From Paenibacillus sp. D2_2 (lineage in GTDB: Bacteria > Bacillota > Bacilli > Paenibacillales > Paenibacillaceae), in assembly GCF_031199965.1 (NCBI RefSeq), contig NZ_CP133605.1, forward strand, positions 5,375,001 through 5,439,000: a stretch of DNA of 64,000 nucleotides. The letters are read 5' to 3'. Positions 27,724 through 37,001 of the stretch are shown one piece after another. How positions within the stretch are numbered: position 1 is the first letter of the stretch; every line of letters begins with the position of its first letter. The notes below the pieces were generated by a model that saw only the letters and a program-made list of their open reading frames with translations, was not told the origin of the DNA and ran no database searches. Both the position numbers and the translations under genes were made by a program.

Positions 27724-30700
27724 TTAAGGTTCGACTCTATGCGGCTTGAGTTGTTCCCAAGTCTCATAACCGTCAGCATTGCGTGAGTAATCATGGTTAT
27801 TGGTCGCTTCGATGACATCCTCATAATACCAGCTTGTTGCTGGATTATCCGGCCACTTCTTGGCATCCTCAAGGATTCCAGATTCCTTCACTTTGCGATT
27901 CAATACACTATTGATGAAGGACATAGCCTCCGCTCTAGTAATATATTGGTTCGGCTTGAAGGTTCCGTCTGTATAGCCCTTGATCCATCCTTTGTTACCT
28001 GCCGAAAGAATGTACTTCTCAGCCCAATGTCCACTAATGTCTGTAAACAATCCGCTCTTCCGATCATCAAGCTTATCGAATCTGGCAGCAATTGCGGCAA
28101 ATTCAGCCCGAGTGATCGGTTGACCTGGTTTGAATGTTCCATCCGGATAACCGGTAATAATACCTGCATTGACCATCGTCGAAATATGCTTATTGGACCA
28201 ACGCGTGTTCTTCACATCACTAAATGAATTGGATGTGGAGTAATAGTTAGCCCGACTTTCATCATCCATCAGACGATAGAAAATCGCTGCCACTTCTTCA
28301 CGACTGATATTGTTCTGCGGCTTCACATTGCCATCTGGATAGCCTTGGATATAATCGAAGTGGTTCTCGGTATCCAATTTAGGCGGTACTGGCGGCAATG
28401 GTGTTACCGGTGGCGGAGGAGGTAATGGTGTTGTATAAGAGCCTCCTGGGCTAGGACCGCTCGGGTCCGGATTGCCTGAAGAATTCTTCGTGTAATAGAA
28501 GATGTACTCTAGCGATTCGCCCTCTTTAATCTCATACGATACGCTTGACTTCGTCGGAGTATATCCTGACACGCTTACTGCTTTTAATGTCAGTATATCT
28601 CCTAACTTGCCTTTCTCTGTACTTGGAGTGGCAAGCTGACGATTGGTGCCCTGCTCAAGGTATTTGATGGTTACTGTGTACTCGGCTGGTTCTGGATCTA
28701 CTTGTTTGTTGTAGTAGAATTCATAATATTGCTCCAGAGCATCAGTAAACGTATAAGAATGACTCGATTCCTCTGGTACGTACACTGCATCCGTTACAGT
28801 TGGAACCTTTGCATGTAAGTCAATCTCCTTACCCTCAAATCCATATTTCCTATCCGGGTCTGCTACAGGCTCCCCAGTCTCTCGATCAAGATAGTAGATC
28901 GTGAGCATCAGACTCTCTTCAGGTTCTGTAGGTTCATCTTTGGTGTAGTAGAAGACAACCTCATTATATTCCTTATCTTCTACCAAGTAACTATAAGTGG
29001 TAGGATCCTCAGGCGTATAACCCGTAAACTGCTTCGCCTCAAGATCAATCCGATCTCCGACGATAGCATTCTCAATCACTTCCCGACCAAGTTCTTCCGT
29101 CGATTCACGATCCACATATTTTACAGTCACCGATGTAAATTTCTTTTCAGGTTCAGTAGGCTCATCTTTGGTGTAGTAGAAGACAACCTCATTATATTCC
29201 TTATCTTCTACCAAATAATCAACTGAGGTAGGAGCTACCTTTGTATAACCCTGAATTGTCTTCGCCTCGAGATTGATAAGCTTGCCGACGACAGCATTAT
29301 CAATTACCTCTCGATCAATTTCTTCATTCGATTTGCTATCTACATACCTTACAGTTACCGTCGTAAATTTCTCTTCAGGTTCAGTAGGCTCATCTTTGGT
29401 GTAGTAGAAGATATACTCATTTCCTTCGGCCTTCAACACATAAGTGTCTTCCGACTTCTCTGGTGTATATCCCTCTACTTCTGCGGCTGTTACCTTCACC
29501 GTTTCTCCGGTCTTCCCTGGAACTGAAGTTGACGGGGATAACTCCTTATTCGTTCCCTTCTCCAGGTATTTCACCGTTACCGCCTGCTTATTCGCAGTGT
29601 AGTAGAAGATGTACTCGTTACCCTTGGCCTTCACTGTATACGTGTCTTCCAACTTCTCTGGTGTATATCCCGCTACTTTTGCGGCTGTTACCTTCACCGT
29701 TTCTCCGGTCTTCCCTGGAACTGAAGTTGACGGGGATAACTCCTTATTCGTTCCCTTCTCCAGGTATTTCACCGTTACCGCCTGCTTATTCGCAGTGTAG
29801 TAGAAGATGTACTCGTTACCCTTGGCCTTCACTGTATACGTGTCTTCCAACTTCTCTGGTGTATATCCCGCTACTTTTGCGGCTGTTACCTTCACCTTTT
29901 CTCCGGTCTTCCCTGAAACTGAAGTGGACGGGGATAACTCCTTATTCGTTCCCTTCTCCAGGTACTTCACCGTCACCACTTGCTTATTCGCAGTATAGTA
30001 GAAGATATATTCGTTATTTCCGGCCTTCATTGTATAACTGTCTTCCGATTTCTCTGGTGTATATCCCGCTACTTTTACGGCTGTTAACTTCACCGTTTCA
30101 CCGGTCTTCCCTGGAACTGAAGTGGACGGGGATAACTCCTTATTCGTTCCCTTCTCCAGGTACTTCACCGTCACCACTTGCTTATTCGCAGTATAGTAGA
30201 AGATATACTCGTTATTTCCGGCCTTCATTGTATAACTGTCTTCCGATTTCTCTGGTGTATATCCCGCTACTTTTGCGGCTGTTACCTTCACCTTTTCTCC
30301 GATCTTCCCTGAAACTGAAGTGGACGGGGATAACTCCTTATTCGTTCCCTTCTCCAGGTACTTCACCGTCACCGCTTGCTTATTCGCAGTGTAGTAGAAA
30401 ATGTACTCGTTTCCTTCGGCCTTCATCGTATACGTGTCTTCCGACTTCTCTGGTGTATATCCCGCTACTTCTGCGGCTGTTACCTTCACCGTTTCTCCGG
30501 TCTTCCCTGGAACTGAAGTGGACGGGGATAACTCTTTCTTCGTTCCCTTCTCCAGGTACTTCACCGTTACCGCTTGCTCTTTCGCGGTGTAGTAGAAGAT
30601 ATACTCATTTCCTTCGGCCTTCAACACATAAGTGTCTTCCGACTTCTCCGGTGTATATCCCGCTACTTCTGCGGCTGTTACCTTCACCGTTTCTCCGGTC

Positions 30701-32813
30701 TTCCCTGGAACTGAAGTTGACGGGGATAACTCCTTATCCGTTCCCTCCTCCAGGTACTTCACCGTTACCGCTTGCTCTTCGCCGTGTAGTAGAAGATATA
30801 CTCATTTCCTTCGGCCTTCAACACATAAGTGTCTTCCGACTTCTCCGGTGTATATCCCGCTACTTCTGCGGCTGTTACCTTCACCGTTTCTCCGGTCTTC
30901 CCTGGAACTGAAGTTGACGGGGATAACTCCTTATCCGTTCCCTCCTCCAGGTACTTCACCGTTACCGCTTGCTCTTTCGCCGTGTAGTAGAAGATATACT
31001 CATTTCCTTCGGCCTTCAACACATAAGTGTCTTCCGACTTCTCCGGTGTATATCCCGCTACTTCTGCGGCTGTTACCTTCACCGTTTCTCCGGTCTTCCC
31101 TGGAACTGAAGTGGACGGGGATAACTCCTTATCCGTTCCCTCCTCCAGGTACTTCACCGTTACCGTTTGCTCTTTCGCGGTGTAGTAGAAGATATACTCA
31201 TTTCCTTCGGCCTTCAACACATAAATGTCTTCCGACTTCTCTGGTGTATATCCCGCTACTTCTGCGGCTGTTACCTTCACCGGTTCTCCGGTTTTCCCTG
31301 AAACTGAAGTTGACGGAGATAACTCTTTCTTCGTTCCCTTCTCCAGGTACTTCACCGTCACCTTTTGCTCGTTGGCGGTGTAGTAGAAGATATCCTCGTT
31401 ACCCTTGTCCTTCACTTTGTACTCATGAGTTGCCTCTTTCGCTGTATAACCCGGAATGCTCTTCGCTACCAGCGTCAAAGTCTTACCCGGTACTCCCGGT
31501 ACCTCTGTAGGTTCCGAAAGTTGTTTGTTCGTACCTTCTTCCAGATACTTCACTTTCACCGCAGTGATACTGACCTGAGGTATAGGGAAATTCTTAGAAG
31601 TTTTCTGATCATTCACATTCATGTAATCGATCGTTGTCGTCTTGTTCGTTGGGTACAATGTATCTATGACAGGATCTTTGGAAGGATCAATCACTACAAT
31701 GTAGGTCAGGGTAGCAGATTTCCCCTCAGTGAGTGGTCCAACGGTCCACTTAAATGTTTCAGACGTTGCATCCCAAGATACTTCACCTTGAGAAACTTCA
31801 TAATCCTTGCCATTGATGCCTTTCGGCTTCAGGTTAAACTTATCGCCCATAGGGTCTGTCACAACCGCACTCCTGACAGTGGACTTGATATCGCTAGATA
31901 TCTCGCCAAACACCTTCAGTAGATCGTCACTATTCGCAGAATAGTAGCCTTGTTCCTGGGCGCTGTTACGCAATACGTATTCAGCATTGTTATTGCTACC
32001 GACTTCTAATCCAATAGTATAAATGCCAATACCTTTGTCGCGTAGAAGCTTGGCATGTGAAATTGTCGGAAGCCCATTATCCGTGACATTATACGAACCG
32101 ATTTTATACCCGTTATACGAATTTAAAATTATAAAACCCTCTTTAGGTAAAACAAAATCCGATCCATTTCCCTTTAGAGTAGTATTAGAATCAGTAATCG
32201 CAAAGTTATATTTGTTTCCTGGCCAGGAATAGTCCTTTGCCTTCGTTCCCTGATAACTATACGTTGGCTCGCCGTCACTTAACAGCACAATATATTTCTT
32301 TCTCTGAGCATTACTATTCTTCGAAAAGAGATCATCGGCCATTTTAAGTCCGGCTTGAATATTTGTACCGCCAGATGCACTGATTCCATCAATTGCATCT
32401 ATGAATTGTTTCTTCTTAGAAACATCCGTGAAACCAATTTCTTCTTTAGCCGTCTTTTCAAATGAAACAGCCGCCAGACGTACGTCCGATCCAGCCGTTA
32501 GTAGATTATTTGCGAAGCTCTTGGCCGCTTCTTTCGCACTTTTCAAGCGAGTGCCTTTCCCTTCCCCATACTGCCCGATTTGTCGATAACGAGCACAATA
32601 TCCGTAGGGGTCTGGGTCTTCAACTGCTTTCCTTCGACTGTCAGTGTAACCTGCCACTCTCCATAATTACCTGTAGACGTCGCTCTTTTGTCCAATTGTG
32701 CAAAGTCCTGATCGCTTGTATCATTGCCAGCACCCAATGCCATCAGCCGGCATACCCAATAAGAGCGATATCATGCACAACCAAGTAACAATAAGTTTAA
32801 TTCCTCTTCTCAT
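27724..32813 (-). CDS. VWA-MucBP-SLH surface adhesin, VMSP-like (three frame breaks)
   Basis: Cell-wall-bound surface protein of about 1,696 residues. In order: signal peptide (KLIVTWLCMISLLLGMPA); von Willebrand A domain with MIDAS DKSGS near residue 76 and to about 290; a linking domain; 15 MucBP-like repeats from about 416 to 1,450, ten nearly identical; a Pro-rich linker with PLPPVP near 1,471; and three SLH motifs (TRAEFAA, TRAEAMS, SREEVAA) that bind wall pyruvylated polymer. Breaks: about 32741 (one extra base), 32553-32567 (one G short) and 30778-30781 (T run one base short, proved by comparison with sister repeats). ATG 32813 follows GAGGAGG. Substrate partner of the convergent protease by analogy to P. 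alvei VMSP. Confidence 0.88.
28384..28401 (-). other. Predicted protease cleavage motif PLPPVP
   Basis: Codons for Pro-Leu-Pro-Pro-Val-Pro in the linker between the last MucBP-like repeat and the first SLH motif. PPEP-2 is known to cut PLP/PVP. A cut here would release the whole adhesive part and leave only the SLH anchor on the wall. Confidence 0.75.
29399..31378 (-). repeat. Ten tandem 198-bp repeats coding MucBP-like units
   Basis: The phrase coding for EYIFYYTA recurs every 198 bases (29399, 29597, 29795, 29993, 30191, 30389, 30587, about 30785, 30982, 31180), except one unit that is 197 because of a lost T near 30780. Units encode VTVKYLEKGTNKELSPSTSV-type modules of 66 residues. Very high identity suggests recent expansion and possible copy-number variation; collapse in assembly is also possible. 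Confidence 0.95.
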
Positions 32814-32894
32814 AGCTCCTCCTCAATTGGGTATCCCCACTCCCTTGCTTGCATATTCCGATAATAATCCCCCTTTCACAAGCGGAAAGAAAAC

Positions 32895-32942
32895 AAAAAA
32901 AATCCGCCTGCACCAACGATATACGTCGTGAATGCAGCCGGA
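32895..32942 (-). terminator. Intrinsic terminator of the adhesin riboswitch
   Basis: On the minus strand TCCGGCTGCA (from 32942) pairs with TGCAGGCGGA (to 32903), with one mismatch and an inner TCGT/ACGA extension, followed by eight Ts. Its first arm is the conserved 3' end of the aptamer, so terminator and aptamer exclude each other. Confidence 0.85.
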
Positions 32943-33035
32943 CTGTCATTAGCCTGATCAGAATACTGATCAGAACCCGAAGACTCCAGAGCTTTGCGAC
33001 CTAACCTTTCGGTTAGTGTGCCGAAATGTGGAATA
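32932..33035 (-). promoter_or_regulatory. Divergent c-di-GMP-I riboswitch before the adhesin gene
   Basis: On the minus strand: GGCACAC, a P2 stem CTAACC-GAAA-GGTTAG, GGTCGCAAAGCTCTGG, a P3 stem CTGATCAG/CTGATCAG and the closing AGTCCGGCTGCA. It aligns over its length with the GEMM consensus (GGCAAAC, GAAA tetraloop, GGACGCAAAGC, AGCCAGGTTGCC) but has A to C and A to T changes in the core. Because the aptamer end is needed for the terminator, ligand binding should allow read-through: a c-di-GMP on switch. Direction inferred. Confidence 0.8.
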
Positions 33036-33088
33036 TAAAAGAGGTCCCTGTTCTCTAGATGAAGAACAACGGCCTCTGTGTTGAAATT

Positions 33089-33118
33089 AATATATTCCAC
33101 AATGACAACTGGAGTCAA
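33089..33118 (-). promoter_or_regulatory. Promoter of the adhesin gene
   Basis: On the minus strand TTGACT (33118-33113), an 18-base spacer and TATATT (33094-33089). Start of transcription near 33082, leader about 270 bases containing the riboswitch. Confidence 0.65.
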
Positions 33119-33128
33119 TATCTAAAAA

Positions 33129-33155
33129 TGTCGAAAAATGACTAGTTTTGTCGAA
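33129..33155. promoter_or_regulatory. Two Spo0A-like boxes upstream of the adhesin promoter
   Basis: TGTCGAA occurs at 33129-33135 and 33149-33155, same orientation, 20 bases apart (two helical turns), just upstream of the adhesin -35. Both are perfect copies of the Bacillus 0A-box. Placement at about -47 to -73 suits activation by phosphorylated Spo0A. They also overlap the downstream end of the BI-1 gene region. Confidence 0.55.
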
Positions 33156-33174
33156 TTTAAATCGCTTTTTTTGT

Positions 33175-33915
33175 CTAATCTCTGCTCCAAATTTTGGCGA
33201 TTAAACGAAGTAATTCAAGATACAACCAGACAAGCGTAACCATCAGACCGAAAGCCCCATACCATTCCATATACTTAGGAGCCCCGTTCTGTGCACCGTT
33301 CTCGATAAAATCAAAATCGAGAACGAGATTCAGCGCAGCGATAATTACAATCACCACAGAAATCCCGATACCGAGAGGCGTACTGTCATGCAAATAAGGG
33401 ATTTGTACACCAAACATCCGCAGAACAATGCTTAGCAGATAGAGCAGTGCTACACCGCCGGTTGCCGCAAATACACCGAGTTTGAAATTCTCTGTCGCCT
33501 TAATAATTCTCGTCTTGTAAGCAAGCAACAGGGCAAGGAAGACTCCCATAGTCAGCAAGGCTGCCTGCAAAGTGATACCATGGTACAGATTCTCGTAGAT
33601 CGCTGAGATCGCACCGAGGAAGAAACCCTCACAAAGGGCATAAATCGGTACTAAATAAGGAGAAGCAGATGGCTTGAACGCGAGAATTAACGCAATGACT
33701 AGCCCGATAACAGCTCCGCCAATGGCGAAAGGGACCACATTCTTCTCTTCGAAGAACATCATCCATGTACCGAAGGCACTAGCCAGCAAAATAATGAGCG
33801 TAATAAACGCCTTATTCACTGTACCTCCGATTGTCATCCGATCCAAATCGCTAAACTGACCGGCTCTTTCAAAAGTCTTGTCATTTAGAGTGGGATTACC
33901 GCTACGACCTATCAA
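33175..33915 (-). CDS. BAX inhibitor-1/YccA family membrane protein
   Basis: 246 residues, seven hydrophobic segments after a short soluble N-terminus with a conserved NPTLNDKTF stretch. YALCEGFFLGAISAIYE and the acidic DFDFIENGAQNGAPKYMEWY match the BI-1 family, which includes Bacillus calcium-leak channel YetJ, where paired Asp residues control pH gating. It lies upstream of the adhesin gene on the same strand without a clear terminator between, though the adhesin has its own promoter. Confidence 0.9.
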   Translation of the reverse strand: MIGRSGNPTLNDKTFERAGQFSDLDRMTIGGTVNKAFITLIILLASAFGTWMMFFEEKNVVPFAIGGAVIGLVIALILAFKPSASPYLVPIYALCEGFFLGAISAIYENLYHGITLQAALLTMGVFLALLLAYKTRIIKATENFKLGVFAATGGVALLYLLSIVLRMFGVQIPYLHDSTPLGIGISVVIVIIAALNLVLDFDFIENGAQNGAPKYMEWYGAFGLMVTLVWLYLELLRLIAKIWSRD

Positions 33916-34045
33916 GAATTAATCACCTCATCAATGAATTTGCTTATATATTACCATAATACTCGAGCCAGTCCCATAAAATCCCTACAATTTTGAAAAT
34001 AGCAATACATCCTCAGATCATCTGCCTAGCTTCCACTTATTCTAT

Positions 34046-35158
34046 CTATGACGCTCTTGCTCCGGTTGCTCCATGACTCTTCATCATCTTCTGCATCCCG
34101 TTCGTTGCTCTCACCGTACCATCAGGCATCACCCATAGCGCCTCGACTCCATCCAGCTTCTTCACAAGTGCAGCGCTCTGCTCATAAGGCAGTAAAAAGA
34201 CAACCGTCGACAAAAAATCCGCCAAACCCGAATCCTCGGTAATAACCGTCACCGCTCGATAATAATCACCCGGCATTAAGGTCTTCGGATCGATCAAATG
34301 ATGGTACTTCACGCCGTCTACCGTGTAATAACGCTGATAATCACCACTGCTGACGACAGATGCATCGCGGATAAATACCGTATCCAGTAGATTATCCTCT
34401 TCTATCGCAATGAATTTATTCGGATTCTGGATACCAACGCCCCAACGCTGCCGCACACCATCCAGCGGTTTCCCTACAGAACGGATATTCCCGCCGGCGC
34501 TGATCATGAAGGAGTTCATTCCTTGCGCCTTCATTTCCTTGGCCACCAGTTCAGTCGCGAAGCCCTTGGCTACAGCGCCGACATCCAGAGACATTTTTGC
34601 ATCTTCCAAATATACCGTGCTATTGGCCTCATCGATAATAACCTTGCTGAAATCAATATGCTCCGCAGCCTTCTTCAGTCCTTCCATCGGCGGTAGCTTA
34701 GCCTGATCTGGATTGGCAATACCCGCTTCACGATAGTCATGCCATAGCTCCAGAACCGATCCCATAGCTATATTGGTCTCACCAACCTTGTCATACCATT
34801 CCTTAGAGAACTGGATTAAATCGATGATCTCCTTGCTGACCTTAACAGGCTCAATTCCGGCTTGATCATTGATCGTCTTCACATTGTTCAAACCTTCATA
34901 GTTATTGTAAATATCATATAACTGGTGCAGCTCCAGAAATCGTTCATGGATTTGCTCGAAGTACTGTTGGAATTGTTCCTCACTCTCCGTATACGCTACA
35001 ACCTGAGTCATCGTATCGAAAGCGTCAAAGAAACTATCGCTGTATTTAGAATATACCACGTCCAACTGATCAGCCTTGGCCGCCGTACAGCCTGTCAATA
35101 ACACAACCGCAAGTATAATCCCTACCCACCATCTGCTCTCTTTCACTACTCTGTACAT
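34046..35158 (-). CDS. apbE: FAD:protein FMN transferase, lipoprotein
   Basis: 370 residues. ApbE enzymes attach FMN from FAD to a Thr or Ser of exported redox proteins. The lipoprotein signal is GIILAVVLLTGC, so it works outside the membrane. Family marks: FFDAFDTMTQVVAY, SMDVGAVAKGFATE-like segment (SLDVGAVAKGFATELVA), ISAGGNIRSVG and YHHLIDPKT. It follows the duplicated-domain lipoprotein gene on the same strand, beyond a terminator; that protein is a candidate acceptor or partner. Confidence 0.92.
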   Translation of the reverse strand: MYRVVKESRWWVGIILAVVLLTGCTAAKADQLDVVYSKYSDSFFDAFDTMTQVVAYTESEEQFQQYFEQIHERFLELHQLYDIYNNYEGLNNVKTINDQAGIEPVKVSKEIIDLIQFSKEWYDKVGETNIAMGSVLELWHDYREAGIANPDQAKLPPMEGLKKAAEHIDFSKVIIDEANSTVYLEDAKMSLDVGAVAKGFATELVAKEMKAQGMNSFMISAGGNIRSVGKPLDGVRQRWGVGIQNPNKFIAIEEDNLLDTVFIRDASVVSSGDYQRYYTVDGVKYHHLIDPKTLMPGDYYRAVTVITEDSGLADFLSTVVFLLPYEQSAALVKKLDGVEALWVMPDGTVRATNGMQKMMKSHGATGARAS

Positions 35159-35221
35159 AAATTCACCTCTCTACTGCTTCGCCTAATACCTTCTTCTCGT
35201 GTAATACGGTGTTTAAGCAAA

Positions 35222-35245
35222 ACTCCCCCATAAACATGGGGGAGT
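35222..35245 (-). terminator. Terminator between the duplicated lipoprotein gene and apbE
   Basis: ACTCCCCCAT and ATGGGGGAGT form a perfect 10-bp stem with a 4-base loop; TTTTGCTT follows on the minus strand. Confidence 0.85.
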
Positions 35246-35274
35246 CCGTATCGTTCGATAATTAAAGAACCATA

Positions 35275-36423
35275 TTATTTAGCGTTATCGTAGGATTCAG
35301 CCAAACCTGCGATATAGTCTTGAACACTGATTGTAACCGAAGAGGTCAGATCCGCTTCATCTGGAACAGCCGGGTGAGCTTCGTCCTTTTGCTTCGTCTT
35401 CATCCCTTTGATCTCATCCACGGACTTGCCAACCATCCAATCGCCAAGTGCTCCCGCTTGCTCATACCAGTCCTTGCCGATCGAGGAAGCCTTCTTCATG
35501 CCGTATTCATCGCCAAGCTCAACCTTCGTCTTGATCTCAGCATTCTTATCGGATGTCACTTTACCGTTCTTGTCAAAGTTCACTTTCGTCTGTGCGTTAT
35601 CGATAATCGTACCTGCAACTTTACCGTCTTTATCAAAGGCTGTAGCTACCATTACCGTGTTAACCTCAGCTGATGGAAGTACTTCCTGACCATCCTTGGT
35701 GGACAGCCCTTTTGACTTAGCAATGGAAATGTTATGTCCAAGGCCAAATTTCTCAGCACCGGCCTTCACCTCAATCGCATGATCGTATGCCTCAGTTACG
35801 CCTGCAATGAAATCAGATACATTAATCGTTACCGTAGAAGCCAAATCGGCTTCATCCGGAACAGCCGGGTGATGATCATCTTTTGCTTTTGTTTTCATAG
35901 CCTTGATTTCATCAATGCTCTTACCAACCATCCAATCGCCAAGCGCTTTCGCTTGCTCATACCACTCTTTACCGATGGATGATGCTTTTTTCATTCCATA
36001 ACCTTCGCCAAGCTCTACCTTGGTCTTATTGTCGGCATTCAGATCAGAAGTCACTTGCAAATCTTTATCGTATTCAATTTTTGATTGTGCATTATCGATA
36101 TCAATCTTTACTACTTTACCATCTTTATCAAATGCGGCTGCAACAATCGTTGTGTCCACTTGTGCTGTAGCCAGCGTATCGCCTTCCATGTCCTTCGAGC
36201 TACCAATAGATGTAATATGGCCAAGGCCGATTTTGGCAATTTGCCCTGAAGCTGCAGTATCTGCGTTATTCGCCGCTCCATTATTCGTGGAAGCATTGTT
36301 GGTTGGTTCTTTAGCAGGTTGGTTAGAATTAGCTGAATTTGAGTTCTTAGAACCGCAGCCAGCCAGCATGGAGATAGCAACCATAGATACTAACAACGCA
36401 TACATCATTTTCCTCATTTTCAT
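35275..36423 (-). CDS. Lipoprotein with two copies of a 150-residue domain
   Basis: 382 residues. Lipoprotein signal MMYALLVSMVAISMLAGCGS, an Asn/Ala-rich linker, then two domains of about 150 residues that match closely: each has GLGH-x-SI, VAxAFDKDGKV, IDNAQxK, KTKVELGxxYGMKKASSIGK, WYEQAxALGDWMVGKS and HPAVPDEADL. Next to a lipoprotein ApbE it recalls the PplA/FmnB pair of Listeria flavin-based electron transfer, but the usual FMN-attachment motif (DxxSGAT) is not visible, so a flavin role is only a hypothesis. Ribosome site GGGGGC before ATG 36423. Confidence 0.75.
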   Translation of the reverse strand: MKMRKMMYALLVSMVAISMLAGCGSKNSNSANSNQPAKEPTNNASTNNGAANNADTAASGQIAKIGLGHITSIGSSKDMEGDTLATAQVDTTIVAAAFDKDGKVVKIDIDNAQSKIEYDKDLQVTSDLNADNKTKVELGEGYGMKKASSIGKEWYEQAKALGDWMVGKSIDEIKAMKTKAKDDHHPAVPDEADLASTVTINVSDFIAGVTEAYDHAIEVKAGAEKFGLGHNISIAKSKGLSTKDGQEVLPSAEVNTVMVATAFDKDGKVAGTIIDNAQTKVNFDKNGKVTSDKNAEIKTKVELGDEYGMKKASSIGKDWYEQAGALGDWMVGKSVDEIKGMKTKQKDEAHPAVPDEADLTSSVTISVQDYIAGLAESYDNAK

Positions 36424-36552
36424 GAAAGCCCCCTAAGATATACTTTTTTAAATTAAGTTAAATATTTCACTATATGAGTGAATTCTATCACAAACTTTTT
36501 TGGTATACAATACCTCTATTTCCTTTTTGAAAAGTGAAAGCTCTGTGAACTA

Positions 36553-36588
36553 CAAAAAACCTGCAGAGCTCATAGGGCCCTACAGGTT
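36553..36588 (-). terminator. Terminator after the small helical protein gene
   Basis: On the minus strand AACCTG...CAGGTT with inner TAGGG/CCCTA, followed by TTTTTTG. Confidence 0.75.
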
Positions 36589-36619
36589 GAACAGAAAACG
36601 ATTAGCGTTCTGACAGTCT

Positions 36620-36880
36620 CTATTGCTGATTCAGCTTAGCAAGTCTACTTTTCTCATCGGCCAGCATCTCTTCAGCCAATTCAACCCCCTGGGGCCCTAA
36701 TGAACGGTTCACCTGCCGAACAGAATGTTCGGCGTGCTCGAGGCTGTTTTGAGCCTGCTCTACGGTCTGTTCATTCGGGTGGCTCAGTGCCTGAGATACG
36801 GCATAGTGCAGCTTGTTAACAGAATTTTGCGCGCGAGCTACAGTGCTGTCTGCTTGCAGACTGGAATCGTAACGTTTCAT
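36620..36880 (-). CDS. Small helical protein, unknown function
   Basis: 86 residues, predicted all-helical and hydrophilic, no Cys, no signal peptide. Gln/Ala/Glu/His-rich central segment (VEQAQNSLEHAEHSVRQVNR) with heptad character. Its ATG follows GGGAGAGT and it has its own terminator. I do not recognise it; composition is like small DUF proteins conserved in Paenibacillus. Confidence 0.65.
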   Translation of the reverse strand: MKRYDSSLQADSTVARAQNSVNKLHYAVSQALSHPNEQTVEQAQNSLEHAEHSVRQVNRSLGPQGVELAEEMLADEKSRLAKLNQQ

Positions 36881-37001
36881 GAATGAGATACTCTCCCTTC
36901 TGAAATGCTTCTGTTCCCCATTAGCATGATGTATCTCGGTACTTCTTATACCTTGGAACTCCGCATGAACCGTATAACGTATAGAATTCTACCCTTTGTA
37001 C

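Noticed and set aside
29399..31378. CRISPR or satellite DNA
   Set aside because: The 198-base period keeps the reading frame and codes for MucBP-like units.
29463..31510. Long plus-strand open frames opposite the adhesin gene
   Set aside because: They mirror the 198-bp repeats, give Ser/Pro/Leu-rich low-quality protein and have no ribosome sites. The minus frame has clear domains.
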